From: CAXSBR01 sp964252015
GTDB lineage: Bacteria; Actinomycetota; Actinomycetes; Mycobacteriales; Jatrophihabitantaceae
Direction of reading: 5' to 3'
Assembly: GCA_964252015.1 (NCBI GenBank)
Contig: CAXULW010000012.1
Coordinates: 1-64,000 of the forward strand
DNA length: 64,000 bases
Below, one piece after another: positions 43,262 through 51,041 of this stretch (the first letter of the stretch is position 1; every line of letters begins with the position of its first letter). A model generated the notes under the pieces. It had not been told where the DNA came from. It did no database searches and worked only from the letters and a program-made list of their open reading frames with translations. Position numbers and translations under genes: made by a program.

Positions 43262-43702
43262 CTATGGCGCCATCGTATTCATCGTCTCGAGCTGGGCGGC
43301 CAGTACGTCCCGTCGTTGTCGCAGATCCGCGATTGGGACACCGCCAGCGCGTGTGTCGCTGATCAGCTGTTGGTATTTGTTCCGTACTGCGAGGTATTCC
43401 TTGGCCGCGGTGCGGTGCTCGGCGGAGTCGCCGGCGGGGTCGAAGCTGAGTTGGACCAACGCTAAAGCGAGACCGATGAGCACCCCGAACGCGGCCGTCA
43501 CAGCGGCGGCCGTGCTGTCGAGCACCGGGGCGAGAAGGGCCAGGAGCAGGGTGACGCTGAGTACCGCGATGTTCACGACCTTCATCTTCGTGGCGTGGTC
43601 AGCGTAGATTTCGGCTTGCTTCTCATGGGTCTTGTGGGTGTAGGCGACCAAGCCGTAGGTGGTCTTGATGTCGTCCCCGAACGGGTCAGGATCCAAAGGC
43701 AT
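43262..43702 (-). CDS. SLATT-domain two-helix membrane protein (CBASS-type effector)
   Basis: 146 residues from ATG 43702. An N-terminal amphipathic region (YGLVAYTHKTHEKQAEIYAD, HATKMKVVNIAVLS) is followed by two transmembrane helices, about 45-62 and 68-86 (LLLALLAPVLDSTAAAVTAA, FGVLIGLALALVQLSFD). The C-terminal helix EHRTAAKEYLAVRNKYQQLI, SDTRAGG is the conserved SLATT tail. SLATT proteins act as pore-forming effectors and are typically encoded next to SMODS cyclic-dinucleotide synthases (CBASS) or SLOG sensors. Here the upstream gene is a broken SMODS cyclase, and the ATG overlaps its stop by 17 bases, the expected coupling. The gene itself appears intact. Confidence 0.8.
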   Translation of the reverse strand: MPLDPDPFGDDIKTTYGLVAYTHKTHEKQAEIYADHATKMKVVNIAVLSVTLLLALLAPVLDSTAAAVTAAFGVLIGLALALVQLSFDPAGDSAEHRTAAKEYLAVRNKYQQLISDTRAGGVPIADLRQRRDVLAAQLETMNTMAP

Positions 43703-44060
43703 AGCCGAGCACCTCTTGCCAGTAGTAGATGTAGTACTGGCTCGTGACCCCGACGCGACAAGCGTTTCGTGCTGCCTCAAGCGAGGCCTTCGCCACGCTG
43801 AACCAGCCCGACCCCGTATCGACGGTTTTACCGGAGCCCGGTATGGCGTAGGTCCAGGAGTAGTGGCTGACCATGTAAGCCAGGAAGTCCCGGACCAGCC
43901 AGTCGTCGTAGAAGCTGGACGTCTGATCGCTGGGCCAGCTGCGCATAAGTCGGTCGCCATCAGTTCCAGCACGATCGACTTGTACGACACGTCCTGGGTT
44001 CGTCGCCAAGCCTTCATGTAGTGGATCAGGCGGGTGAGCTGCCCTGAGCTCTGATCATTG
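43686..44060 (-). pseudogene. SMODS-type CBASS nucleotidyltransferase, C-terminal part with frameshift
   Basis: One frame from about 44060 to 43940 reads NDQSSGQLTRLIHYMKAWRR, TQDVSYKSIVLELMATD, which matches the helical C-terminal half of CD-NTases (L-x-R-L-I-x-Y-x-K-x-W-R...SF-x-x-E-x-L). The next frame continues RSWPSDQTSSFYDDWLVRDF, LAYMVSHYSWTYAIPGSGKT, GSGWFSVAKASLEAARNACR and ends YYIYYWQEVLGYAFGS. The frameshift is near 43940. Upstream DNA to about 44275 may be degraded coding sequence, but the GS-x-x-x-D catalytic core was not found. The gene pairs with the SLATT effector at 43262-43702. Confidence 0.7.
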
Positions 44061-44334
44061 GCCAGACGCCTAACTGGCCATCTCGGCGGTGGGCCACTTC
44101 GTTATCGATTTTGGTAGCAACATGCAGATCGACGGCCCGGCAAACTCCGCGATAGGTGTCGTTGCGGTTCGAGTTGGGCGTGCGACATGGCAGCATGCGC
44201 CGTTCAGCCGGGCGGCGGTGGACGGCCGCGGCCAGAAGGTAGTCGTACGCTACGGGAACGTTTGAACGACGGCGCATCGTCATGAAAGGGTGGCGGGCCA
44301 GTATCGACCGCTCGGTACCGCGGAGAGGAGAAGC

Positions 44335-45294
44335 ATGAGACGGCCGCGGTCGGGCACCGCCCTCGTAGCGCTGGTGGTGTTCGTCGGCACCGGTACCGCG
44401 TGCGCGTCGAAGGACCCAGGTGCGACCGCGGTCGGGCCGAGCGTGGGCACCGTCGCCACGAGCAGACGTGCCACTAGCGCTCCGGTTCCGTCGCGAACCT
44501 GCGCGACGAAATCCGACGCTCTGACGACAATTCCTCAGGTCCCGGCGAGTAGGCGGCTGAAGGAAACGCCGACCCATTACGCACCCGTGCGGGCGCTAGA
44601 TCAACTGCCGCCGCGGACAACGAAGATCGCCCGGGTCCTCAATCGGGTACTGGCCGGATTGGACCCGTCGGCCCAGATTTGTGCCGACATCACCGCGCAT
44701 GGTCCAGGCGCTGGATTTCCAGGGCCGTGGATGACCGCCACAGCGCGCGTCACGTCCGATCGGCCTGCCGCGAAAATGTATGGCGAGTGGCAGGTCGATC
44801 TGCTGGCGGGCGCAAGCGCAGAGCTGTTCAACGTATGGGGCCAGGCGAGCCTCAACAACGTGCTTGTCGGCCTCTCACCTCTGACGAGCACGCCAGGGAA
44901 AGCGGCGACCGCAACGTCCGAGGGGCGGCTGGGCGCGGTAGCAGCGGGTCAGCAATTCCTGAGTAACACCCTTTCCGACCCGCAGATCGTGACGGCCGTG
45001 ACGAAAGCGGTCGTCCGAGCCGGCGCGACACCCGTCTCGGTACAGGTGTGGCACCCGCTTGGTAAGGCGGTGTCGGTGACCATGCGGGTCAGGAACCTCA
45101 CCGCGTTTCGGCGCCAGGGCTGGGACACCCTGAAAGCATCGATTCTCCAGTCGCCCGCCGAGTTCGAAGGCGTCTACTTAGCCGTCGACGCCTCCGACGG
45201 CACACCACTAGCCTGCTTCAGCTCGTCAGGACGTTTCGGCGCGGGCGGCCAATGGGAATCTCAGAAGGCGGGTTTCGGCTACGCACACGGCTGA
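44335..45294 (+). CDS. Secreted lipoprotein, unknown function
   Basis: 319 residues from ATG 44335, with AGGAG seven bases upstream. The signal peptide LVALVVFVGTGTACASKDPG contains a lipobox (T-G-T-A-C). A Ser/Thr/Pro-rich linker of about 40 residues follows, then a globular domain with LDQLPPRTTKIARVLNRVLA, FNVWGQASLNNVLVGLSPLT and a C-terminal pair of strands. No recognised family. It is divergent from the CBASS-like remnant. Confidence 0.75.
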   Translation: MRRPRSGTALVALVVFVGTGTACASKDPGATAVGPSVGTVATSRRATSAPVPSRTCATKSDALTTIPQVPASRRLKETPTHYAPVRALDQLPPRTTKIARVLNRVLAGLDPSAQICADITAHGPGAGFPGPWMTATARVTSDRPAAKMYGEWQVDLLAGASAELFNVWGQASLNNVLVGLSPLTSTPGKAATATSEGRLGAVAAGQQFLSNTLSDPQIVTAVTKAVVRAGATPVSVQVWHPLGKAVSVTMRVRNLTAFRRQGWDTLKASILQSPAEFEGVYLAVDASDGTPLACFSSSGRFGAGGQWESQKAGFGYAHG

Positions 45295-45551
45295 CACGTT
45301 GCTCCCGTCATCGGCGCAGCACGACCGGCCTGCGCGACCACCTGCTTGTCAGGATGAGTAGACGCCAGCGACTCGTAGCAAGTCTGCCCCGGCAGAGCGA
45401 GATTCAGGATGTTCATGATGTCGAGTTCCGTGCTTTCCCACTCGTCGTTGATGATGGGTTGGTGAGTCGGCTTCACAAACGTGGGTGCCGTCGTCGGCCA
45501 ACGGTCACTGTTCTGCAGCGTGAGCGTAGGCAGTCGGTCTCGGGCCCGCAC
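45279..45551 (-). pseudogene. Possible protein-coding remnant
   Basis: A protein-like stretch in one frame, TFVKPTHQPIINDEWESTEL, DIMNILNLALPGQTCYESLA, STHPDKQVVAQAG, but the start is uncertain and the region overlaps the 3' end of the lipoprotein gene on the opposite strand. It could be the end of a truncated gene. No family recognised. Confidence 0.35.
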
Positions 45552-45578
45552 AGTGCATCCCCCTGGTTTCCGGTGCGG

Positions 45579-46244
45579 TCACCCATGGCGACCGTCCTCG
45601 GTTGGTGTGCAGGTACTGATTACTGTCAGCTGCGCCGAGTGCGGCGGCACGGCGCCGTTCACCGAGCCCGCGGCCATCCGAGGTCCGGTGCGCGGTGGTG
45701 CCGTGTACTGCTGATCGTTGGCAACTGCTTGGCCGCGGCGCTGGAGGGACGCGGGCGATTCGAAGTCCTTGAAGCGGGTGGCCGCCGGCCAATCGTTGTG
45801 CTTGCCCGGGCCGCATGGGCTGCTGCCTAGACGCGTAGCCATCCGGTCGAGGAAGCCGGGCAGGGCGTAGCGATGCCATTCCTCCAAAGTGTCAGCCGAC
45901 AGCGCGAAGCCGGCGTCGTACCGCAGCGATGCCACGACGCAAAGCTCGTGGGCAATGTGGGCGTGTGCCGGCCAGCAGCTGGGGATGAACCGGTCGTAGA
46001 TCCACAGGTACTCGTGGTTGACCCAGGCGGCGACGCGGTCGAGCCAGGCCCACACGTGCGTACGCAGCGCGGGGCTGCAGGTCGGCGGGTCCCAGGGACG
46101 CGGCAGGTCCGCCGGGTTCATGCCGCCAAGCTGCTTCTCCTTTTCGTCCTCAGTGCCGAACCGGGCGACGTGCAGCTGACCGAAGGCGTGGCGCACGAGC
46201 CGATCGGGCTGCGGAAACGCCAGCGAGATCGCCTGTTCTGTCAC
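45579..46244 (-). CDS. Hypothetical protein of the conjugation module
   Basis: 221 residues from GTG 46244 (VTEQAISLAFPQPDRLVRHA). It is mostly helical, with many Trp/Tyr (HVWAWLDRVAAWVNHEYLWI, YDRFIPSCWPAHAHIAHELC). The start lies inside the last 95 bases of the VirD4 gene in another frame, which suggests tight coupling. Similar proteins follow VirD4 in actinobacterial conjugative elements; the pattern resembles DUF4913-type, but I do not claim membership. The C-terminal 40 residues are low-complexity and may not be real. Confidence 0.6.
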   Translation of the reverse strand: MTEQAISLAFPQPDRLVRHAFGQLHVARFGTEDEKEKQLGGMNPADLPRPWDPPTCSPALRTHVWAWLDRVAAWVNHEYLWIYDRFIPSCWPAHAHIAHELCVVASLRYDAGFALSADTLEEWHRYALPGFLDRMATRLGSSPCGPGKHNDWPAATRFKDFESPASLQRRGQAVANDQQYTAPPRTGPRMAAGSVNGAVPPHSAQLTVISTCTPTEDGRHG

Positions 46245-47727
46245 TGGCGGCCTCCATGCCGTGTGGGGTAAACGGTGAGCCGCTGGGTTGCAACTCGAGG
46301 TCGCGGGACAGCTGCACGGCTTCGGCGGTGCGTGCGGCCATGTCGGGGCGGGCGGCCCGGGCGGCGCCGACGCGCGCCCGAGCCGACGCCTGCGCAGCAA
46401 GGAGCTGCCGTCCGTGTCTACCGTCGATACAGCGGTCGAGCCTGGCGATGATCGGGCGCGCGCTCTCGGCGATTACTAGGGCCCGACGCTGCGGCAGTTG
46501 CCGGATTTCCTCCGGGCGCAGGATCGGCACGTCCTCGCCGGCGGTGGTCTTGCCCCAGCCACCGCGGCCGGTGCTGTAGGTCGTGCGGGCAACGCGGGTC
46601 GTGCCGACCAGGTCGGACATCTCTCGATAGAACAATCCGTCCTTGCCGCCGCCGAATACGACCACGTTGTTGGTGAGCCCGAACAGCGTGCGGGCTTCGT
46701 CCTCGCCGTAGCAAATCACCAGCTGCCGCCAGGTCTGCGCTGCGTATATGAATGACAGTCCCAGCGCCCTTTCGTTGGCCATCCGTGTTCGCAAGGTCGG
46801 CAAGGGGGCCGTACTGGGCAGCTCGTCCAGGCAAGCCAGGAACGACGGGCACAACCGTCCGAACGGGGAGGCGGTGGCCATCTGCAGGGCGGTGTCCAGC
46901 ACGTGCTCCGCGACCGCCGTCATGAGCGGGGACGCCGAGGCGTAGGGGTCGTCACGGCCAAGTAGATAAATCGTTCCGCCGCGGGCGATCACGTCCGCGA
47001 CATCGGTTGCTCGGCGGCCTGGCCCGGGCACGCAGCGTTGGCGCATCGAGGCTTGGAAGAACAGCGCCATGCTCTGCTGGACAGTGGTGGCGGTGTTGCC
47101 TGCGGTTCGGTCGTCTCCGTGGAGCGCGCCTCGCAGCAGGCCGTCCCAGAACTGCTCGGCTCGCGGGTGGGTTCGCAGGATTTCCTCAGGCAGCGTGGCG
47201 TTGCGTGGGTCCGCGACCCACTCCAGGACGTGGTCGAGGGTGCGTCCAGTCAACGCTGCGGCGTGGAAGAATGCCTGCAGCACCTTTGCGCCCTCGGCTG
47301 CATAGAACCGTGCCGCGTCGTCGCCGACACCGCCAGCTACCGCGCCCTTGACCGTCCCGGCGGTGAACGCCTTCGCACGCCGCTCGGCGACGAGGGAATC
47401 GACGCATCCCGCGACCGGGTCCCACACCAGCTCCGGCTCGCCAGGAGCCATGTTGAACGGATCGAGCACCGCTACAGGCCGACCGCCGCTGGCGCGTTGG
47501 TCCAGGGTGAGCAGCAGGTCGTCGAGCTTGGTCAGCGTGACCAGTGCTGCCCCAGGCGCCTTGAGCAGCGCCGGCGTGAGCAGGTCGAGTGTCTTTCCTG
47601 AACCCTGCGGGCCGTAGACGCCGCTGGTGCGGTCGTAGCGGACCCACAAATCCACACCAGACGGACAGCGCGAGCGGCCCAGATGCCACCCGACGCCGAC
47701 CGGGTCGAAACGCACTGTAGCGGTCAC
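46150..47727 (-). CDS. VirD4/TraG-like type IV coupling ATPase
   Basis: 525 residues. Walker A is VYGPQGSGKTLDLLTPALLK (G39-T46). Walker B lies in FLACLDELPSTAPLPTLRTR (Asp-Glu). DPYASASPLMTAVAEHVLDT and LGLSFIYAAQTWRQLVICYG are typical of the TraG/VirD4 ATPase core, and FGLTNNVVVFGGGKDGLFYR is the sensor region. Coupling proteins carry the relaxosome to the secretion channel at the membrane. Transmembrane segments are not in this protein but in the small protein encoded just upstream (47724-48197), with which its start overlaps by GTGA. Confidence 0.88.
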   Translation of the reverse strand: MTATVRFDPVGVGWHLGRSRCPSGVDLWVRYDRTSGVYGPQGSGKTLDLLTPALLKAPGAALVTLTKLDDLLLTLDQRASGGRPVAVLDPFNMAPGEPELVWDPVAGCVDSLVAERRAKAFTAGTVKGAVAGGVGDDAARFYAAEGAKVLQAFFHAAALTGRTLDHVLEWVADPRNATLPEEILRTHPRAEQFWDGLLRGALHGDDRTAGNTATTVQQSMALFFQASMRQRCVPGPGRRATDVADVIARGGTIYLLGRDDPYASASPLMTAVAEHVLDTALQMATASPFGRLCPSFLACLDELPSTAPLPTLRTRMANERALGLSFIYAAQTWRQLVICYGEDEARTLFGLTNNVVVFGGGKDGLFYREMSDLVGTTRVARTTYSTGRGGWGKTTAGEDVPILRPEEIRQLPQRRALVIAESARPIIARLDRCIDGRHGRQLLAAQASARARVGAARAARPDMAARTAEAVQLSRDLELQPSGSPFTPHGMEAASDRTGDLAGVSAARSARAPRLRSAARRPVRH

Positions 47728-48197
47728 GACTGCCCTTTGACGCTAACGCCATAGAGGTCCGGCCGGATCATCTTGCGTGCCTTGCGAAGGCCGGACAAGC
47801 CTAGAACCGTCTCGGTCTCGACACGGTCGGCCATGCCCAGCTGTGCACCCGGTCCCAGGTGGCACCACCACAGCACCAGGACGTACGCCGCCGCGGCCAT
47901 CAGCAGCAGCTCACCCAGGACGATGAATAGGTACACCGCGCCGGCTGCGGGGACGCGGGCCGCCTGCTCGGCGGTGAGACCACGGCCTGTATGCCCGCTG
48001 ATCAGTCCGCCGACGCTGGCTACCAGGCCTCTCGTGCTCTGCGGCCACGCCCACCCTCGACCCATCAAGACACCTGAGATGCCTTGCCCCAGCGGCAGCA
48101 TCAGCACCACTCCCGATACGGCCGCAGCCGCGGACGCCGCCGGTATCTCCCAGGCCATCGGCAACATGTCCTGTCGCGTCCGTTGTCCGGTTCTCAT
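47724..48197 (-). CDS. Conjugation-module membrane protein (VirD4 partner)
   Basis: 157 residues with two main hydrophobic segments, AASAAAAVSGVVLMLPLGQG (about 20-39) and AVYLFIVLGELLLMAAAAYV (about 88-107), and a cytoplasmic C-terminus. It precedes and overlaps VirD4, so it probably supplies the membrane anchor of the coupling complex. No family beyond that inferred. Confidence 0.75.
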   Translation of the reverse strand: MRTGQRTRQDMLPMAWEIPAASAAAAVSGVVLMLPLGQGISGVLMGRGWAWPQSTRGLVASVGGLISGHTGRGLTAEQAARVPAAGAVYLFIVLGELLLMAAAAYVLVLWWCHLGPGAQLGMADRVETETVLGLSGLRKARKMIRPDLYGVSVKGQS

Positions 48198-48611
48198 CAG
48201 AAGCCCGCTCCCAACCGCTAATAGCTACTCGTTGCTCCTCAAGCCCTCAAGGTGCGTCGGCAGGTCTGGGCGGACGCATTCCGGCGCACAATTCGCAGGT
48301 GGCCGCGGCCGGGTCGAGGTGCGGACGACCCCAGTGGCTGCGCAGGGTCGAGCGCGCTTGGTTGATCACAGCCCTCCGCTGGCCGATACCAATAGCGCGT
48401 CTGGCACTTCTCTCGTATAGAAGTCTCGCGGGTCGTTTCATCAGCGCAAGTGTCAACCGGCCTGTCTGACCAGAGCGGTCAGCGTATTGCGGTGCGGGCC
48501 GCTCAACGCCGCCTTGCGCTGGTCGGCATCGTTTTCTAGCTCAGCGTCCACCCATACCTTGTCGAACCCTGACCGGTCGGGTGCGAGAACCTGACTGCAA
48601 TGCTTTGGGTA

Positions 48612-49306
48612 TGGCCACGTACGACTCCTTCGCAGCCGCGTTCGACGCACACGCCGCGACCAGCGCCTACAACGCGCACTACGACCGCCCGGCCTTGGTC
48701 GACCTACTGGGGGACGTCGACGGATTGCGCGTGCTGGACGCTGGCTGCGGGTCCGGCCTCTACACCCACGAGCTGCTCCAGGGGTGCCCGTGTGGTTGGA
48801 GCTGACGCGAGCGCGGAGCTGATCCGCCTGGCGAGGAACCGCAACGGCGATCGGGCGGAGTTCCACGTGCACGATCTGGAGACACCGATGTCGTGGGCGG
48901 CCGACAGGTCCTTCGACCGAATCGTGATGGCGTCGTGCTGCACCACCTGCACGAGCCGGTGGCCACCCTTCGAGAGTTGGACCGGGTGCTGAAAGAAGAT
49001 GGATACGTGGTTCTCTCCACGATTCACCCGACCTCGGACTGGCTAAGGCTCGGCGGCAGCTACTTCACCGATGAGCGGGTGTCCGAGACGTGGCGGGACG
49101 GGTGGCAGGTGAACTTCCGGCGTGCTCCGCTGCAGGCCATTGCCGCGGACTTCGCTACGGCAGGATTCACCATCGGAACCCTCGCAGAACTGCAACCGGC
49201 ACCCTCGATGGAACGCGACTACCCCGACGCGTACCGCAAGCTGAATACCGAACCCGGGTTCATCGCCTTCCGCCTGATCAAACGCCCAGACAGCACGACC
49301 CGGTGA
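48612..49306 (+). pseudogene. Class I SAM methyltransferase, two frameshifts
   Basis: First frame from ATG 48612: YDSFAAAFDAHAATSAYNAH, then LGDVDGLRVLDAGCGSGLYT, motif I (DAGCGSG). Second frame: GARVVGADASAELIRLARNR, FHVHDLETPMSWAADRSFDR (motif II region). Third frame: VVLHHLHEPVATLRELDRVL, KEDGYVVLSTIHPTSDW, to the C-terminus FIAFRLIKRP. The shifts are near 48785 and 48930. Corrected length is about 230 residues, normal for a ubiquinone/menaquinone-type methyltransferase. It lies on the plus strand inside the otherwise minus-strand conjugation module. Confidence 0.85.
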
Positions 49307-49597
49307 ACCCCACCGGGTCCACCGGCCTGTGGCTATTGTCGCAGCTTGCCCTCACCGTTGCGGAATGCTCACATCGAGCCGGTCCAGCGATGGCCACGCC
49401 CTGGGTGGCCCGTCATAGTGTTCGTCGGGGTGAGAGAAGTATTCCAGAAAGTTGGTCGGCGCAAGTCGGTCTATACAAGCGCGGCCCTGCCGCCGTGTTG
49501 CGCGAGTCCTCTCGCCTGTGAGTAGGCCACGTCGGTTTTTGCGCTTCGGTGGGTGGAGGTGGCGTTGGTCATGGCGCCCGCATACGACAGAGTTGAC

Positions 49598-49876
49598 TTA
49601 TTGCGGTCGCACCCTCGACTTACGGGCACTCCTCCGAAGGGAAACCCGTCTGATTGCCCAGAGTGCCGCACCACCGATAAGTGCTACGAGCACGTCAAGC
49701 AAGACCTCGTGCCGGTCGGGCCATCGGTGATCGTTGGTTTGCCATGATCCAAGGAGAAGTGAGCTGAACAAAATACCCGAAGTTAGAACCAGCATAAGAA
49801 TTGCCGTGGCTGCGTCGACCAAACGCTTCTTGCGCGGGGAGAGCGATTCGTAACCCTGAGCCGTCATTGCATCCAT
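49598..49876 (-). CDS. Small two-helix membrane protein
   Basis: 92 residues from ATG 49876 (MDAMTAQGYESLSPRKKRLV). Two hydrophobic helices (DAATAILMLVLTSGILFSSL and EVLLDVLVALIGGAALWAIR) are joined by a short outside loop, and the tail is basic (RRVSLRRSARKSRVRPQ). The function is unknown. It lies in the gap between the methyltransferase remnant and the DUF7336 gene. A downstream ATG at residue 4 is also possible. Confidence 0.6.
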   Translation of the reverse strand: MDAMTAQGYESLSPRKKRLVDAATAILMLVLTSGILFSSLLLGSWQTNDHRWPDRHEVLLDVLVALIGGAALWAIRRVSLRRSARKSRVRPQ

Positions 49877-50410
49877 CCGTCGCAGCAGTCTGCACTTCGC
49901 GGGCTGTAGTCCAGCCACCTGGGTCGGAGCATAGAGCGCTCTGTACAAAGGTAGGGGCGGCGAGCACGGGACGCGACTCGACAATCCACGGCCTTGTCTG
50001 GTGTCGTTGCAGGGGGCGCCACCCGCCGAACGTGGTGCGTCGCCCCCGGACGACCCAGGCCCAAATCAGATGCCAGATGAAACCAACAAGAGGGTGTCGA
50101 CCGGACGGGTCACAGTGTGGAGAAAGGACGCCCAGAACGAATTCGAGCCCTGCGGCGCCGACGTGCCGATGACCGCGAGACCAGTCCGGCCGTGACCAGG
50201 GACGCCGGGTCGGACACGGTCAACCCGGCCGACCGACCGCAGTGCCGGCCACGACCGACTTCAGCCGGCAATGCTGTCGCTCTCCGAGCCGCCGATGACG
50301 ACGGTGCGGGTTGTGGCCGTAACAGAGCGAATTCCAGCGACCGTCGCAACACGGGGTCTCGCGACGGTAGTCGCGCAAACAGGTATTGGCGTGGACTCGG
50401 CAATCATGGT
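49877..50410. other. Region without a supported gene
   Basis: About 530 bases. Short open frames on both strands are Arg/Pro/Thr-rich and do not resemble each other or known proteins. One plus-strand frame at 50298-50465 (MTTVRVVAVTERIPATVATR...) is open but weak. No repeat, hairpin or RNA gene was identified. Confidence 0.5.
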
Positions 50411-50677
50411 TCAGGTTGGATCGGTGACGTACCCTTCCGTCCACTCGTCTTTGTCGATGACGTAGCGGTCCACGATGAAACAATCCGGCTCGTCGATGAA
50501 CCCTGACGAGAGGCGAGCGCGAGCGATGCGCTCATGAGCTAAGTCTTCCGTTGAGTAGCAACCCAACAGCTTGACGTTGTCACCGGCTTGCTCGTCGCTT
50601 CGGATCTCGCCATCGACGCGGTGGACGCCATCGGTGTTGCTTGCGTGACTCACGTGCTGCAAGAGGAAGACGTTCAC
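50411..50677 (-). CDS. DUF7336-like small protein
   Basis: 88 residues. The pattern FLLQHVSHASNTDGVHRVDG, DNVKLLGCYSTEDLAHERIA, RLSSGFIDEPDCFIVDRYVI and WTEGYVTD is typical of DUF7336: V-x-L-L-x-H, K-x-I-G-x-Y-S-x-E-x-D/A and a final D-x-x-W-x-E-G-F/Y-V. Small soluble protein of unknown function found in many bacteria, often near mobile or defence genes. Confidence 0.8.
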   Translation of the reverse strand: MNVFLLQHVSHASNTDGVHRVDGEIRSDEQAGDNVKLLGCYSTEDLAHERIARARLSSGFIDEPDCFIVDRYVIDKDEWTEGYVTDPT

Positions 50678-50717
50678 CCGGACAGGCTACGTGCGTAGGA
50701 GATTCAGCTTCCCGCTC

Positions 50718-51002
50718 TCACCCTGTTGCCGACCGTCGGTGCGGACAGTAGGCAGGTGTCGCGCCTTGCTCAGCGAGCGCTGGCTGGCTGGCTGGCTGGC
50801 TCAATTCGGCGCGCAAACTAGCGGGTATGTGGATCCGGCGCCCGAACCGCCACCGTGTCCCGGTCCAGCGGTTGATCCCCACCTGCCGGCACGCCTCGCT
50901 GTTACTCCCGCCCTGCGCGATCAACCGGACGAACCGGTCCTGCTTTTCCCTCGACGCGCGACCTGCATGCGTCTTGCGAGACCGTCCCATCGCAACCTCC
51001 AA
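50718..51002 (-). pseudogene. IS30-family transposase, N-terminal fragment
   Basis: Encodes GRSRKTHAGRASREKQDRFV, RLIAQGGSNSEACRQVGINR, WTGTRWRFGRR, the N-terminal helix-turn-helix of IS30-type transposases. After about 55 residues the sequence becomes low complexity through a CTGG tandem repeat, and the DDE domain is gone. Confidence 0.75.
50780..50801. repeat. Tetranucleotide microsatellite (CTGG)5
   Basis: Five perfect CTGG units plus CT. Read on the minus strand inside the IS30 fragment it encodes SQPASQP-type residues. Slipped-strand changes in such a tract would shift reading frame. Confidence 0.85.
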
Positions 51003-51041
51003 CTACCGTCGGATGTTGCGACGGTCGCTGGAATCCGCCCA

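Noticed and set aside
47038..47601. A 187-codon plus-strand frame over VirD4
   Set aside because: Antisense shadow of the coupling-protein gene. It has no recognised motif.
48345..48400. Segment reading AVINQARSTLRSH, similar to AVVNQARSTLRHRK of an ECF sigma factor
   Set aside because: Only about 12 residues are similar and no other sigma regions are nearby; too short to call a remnant.
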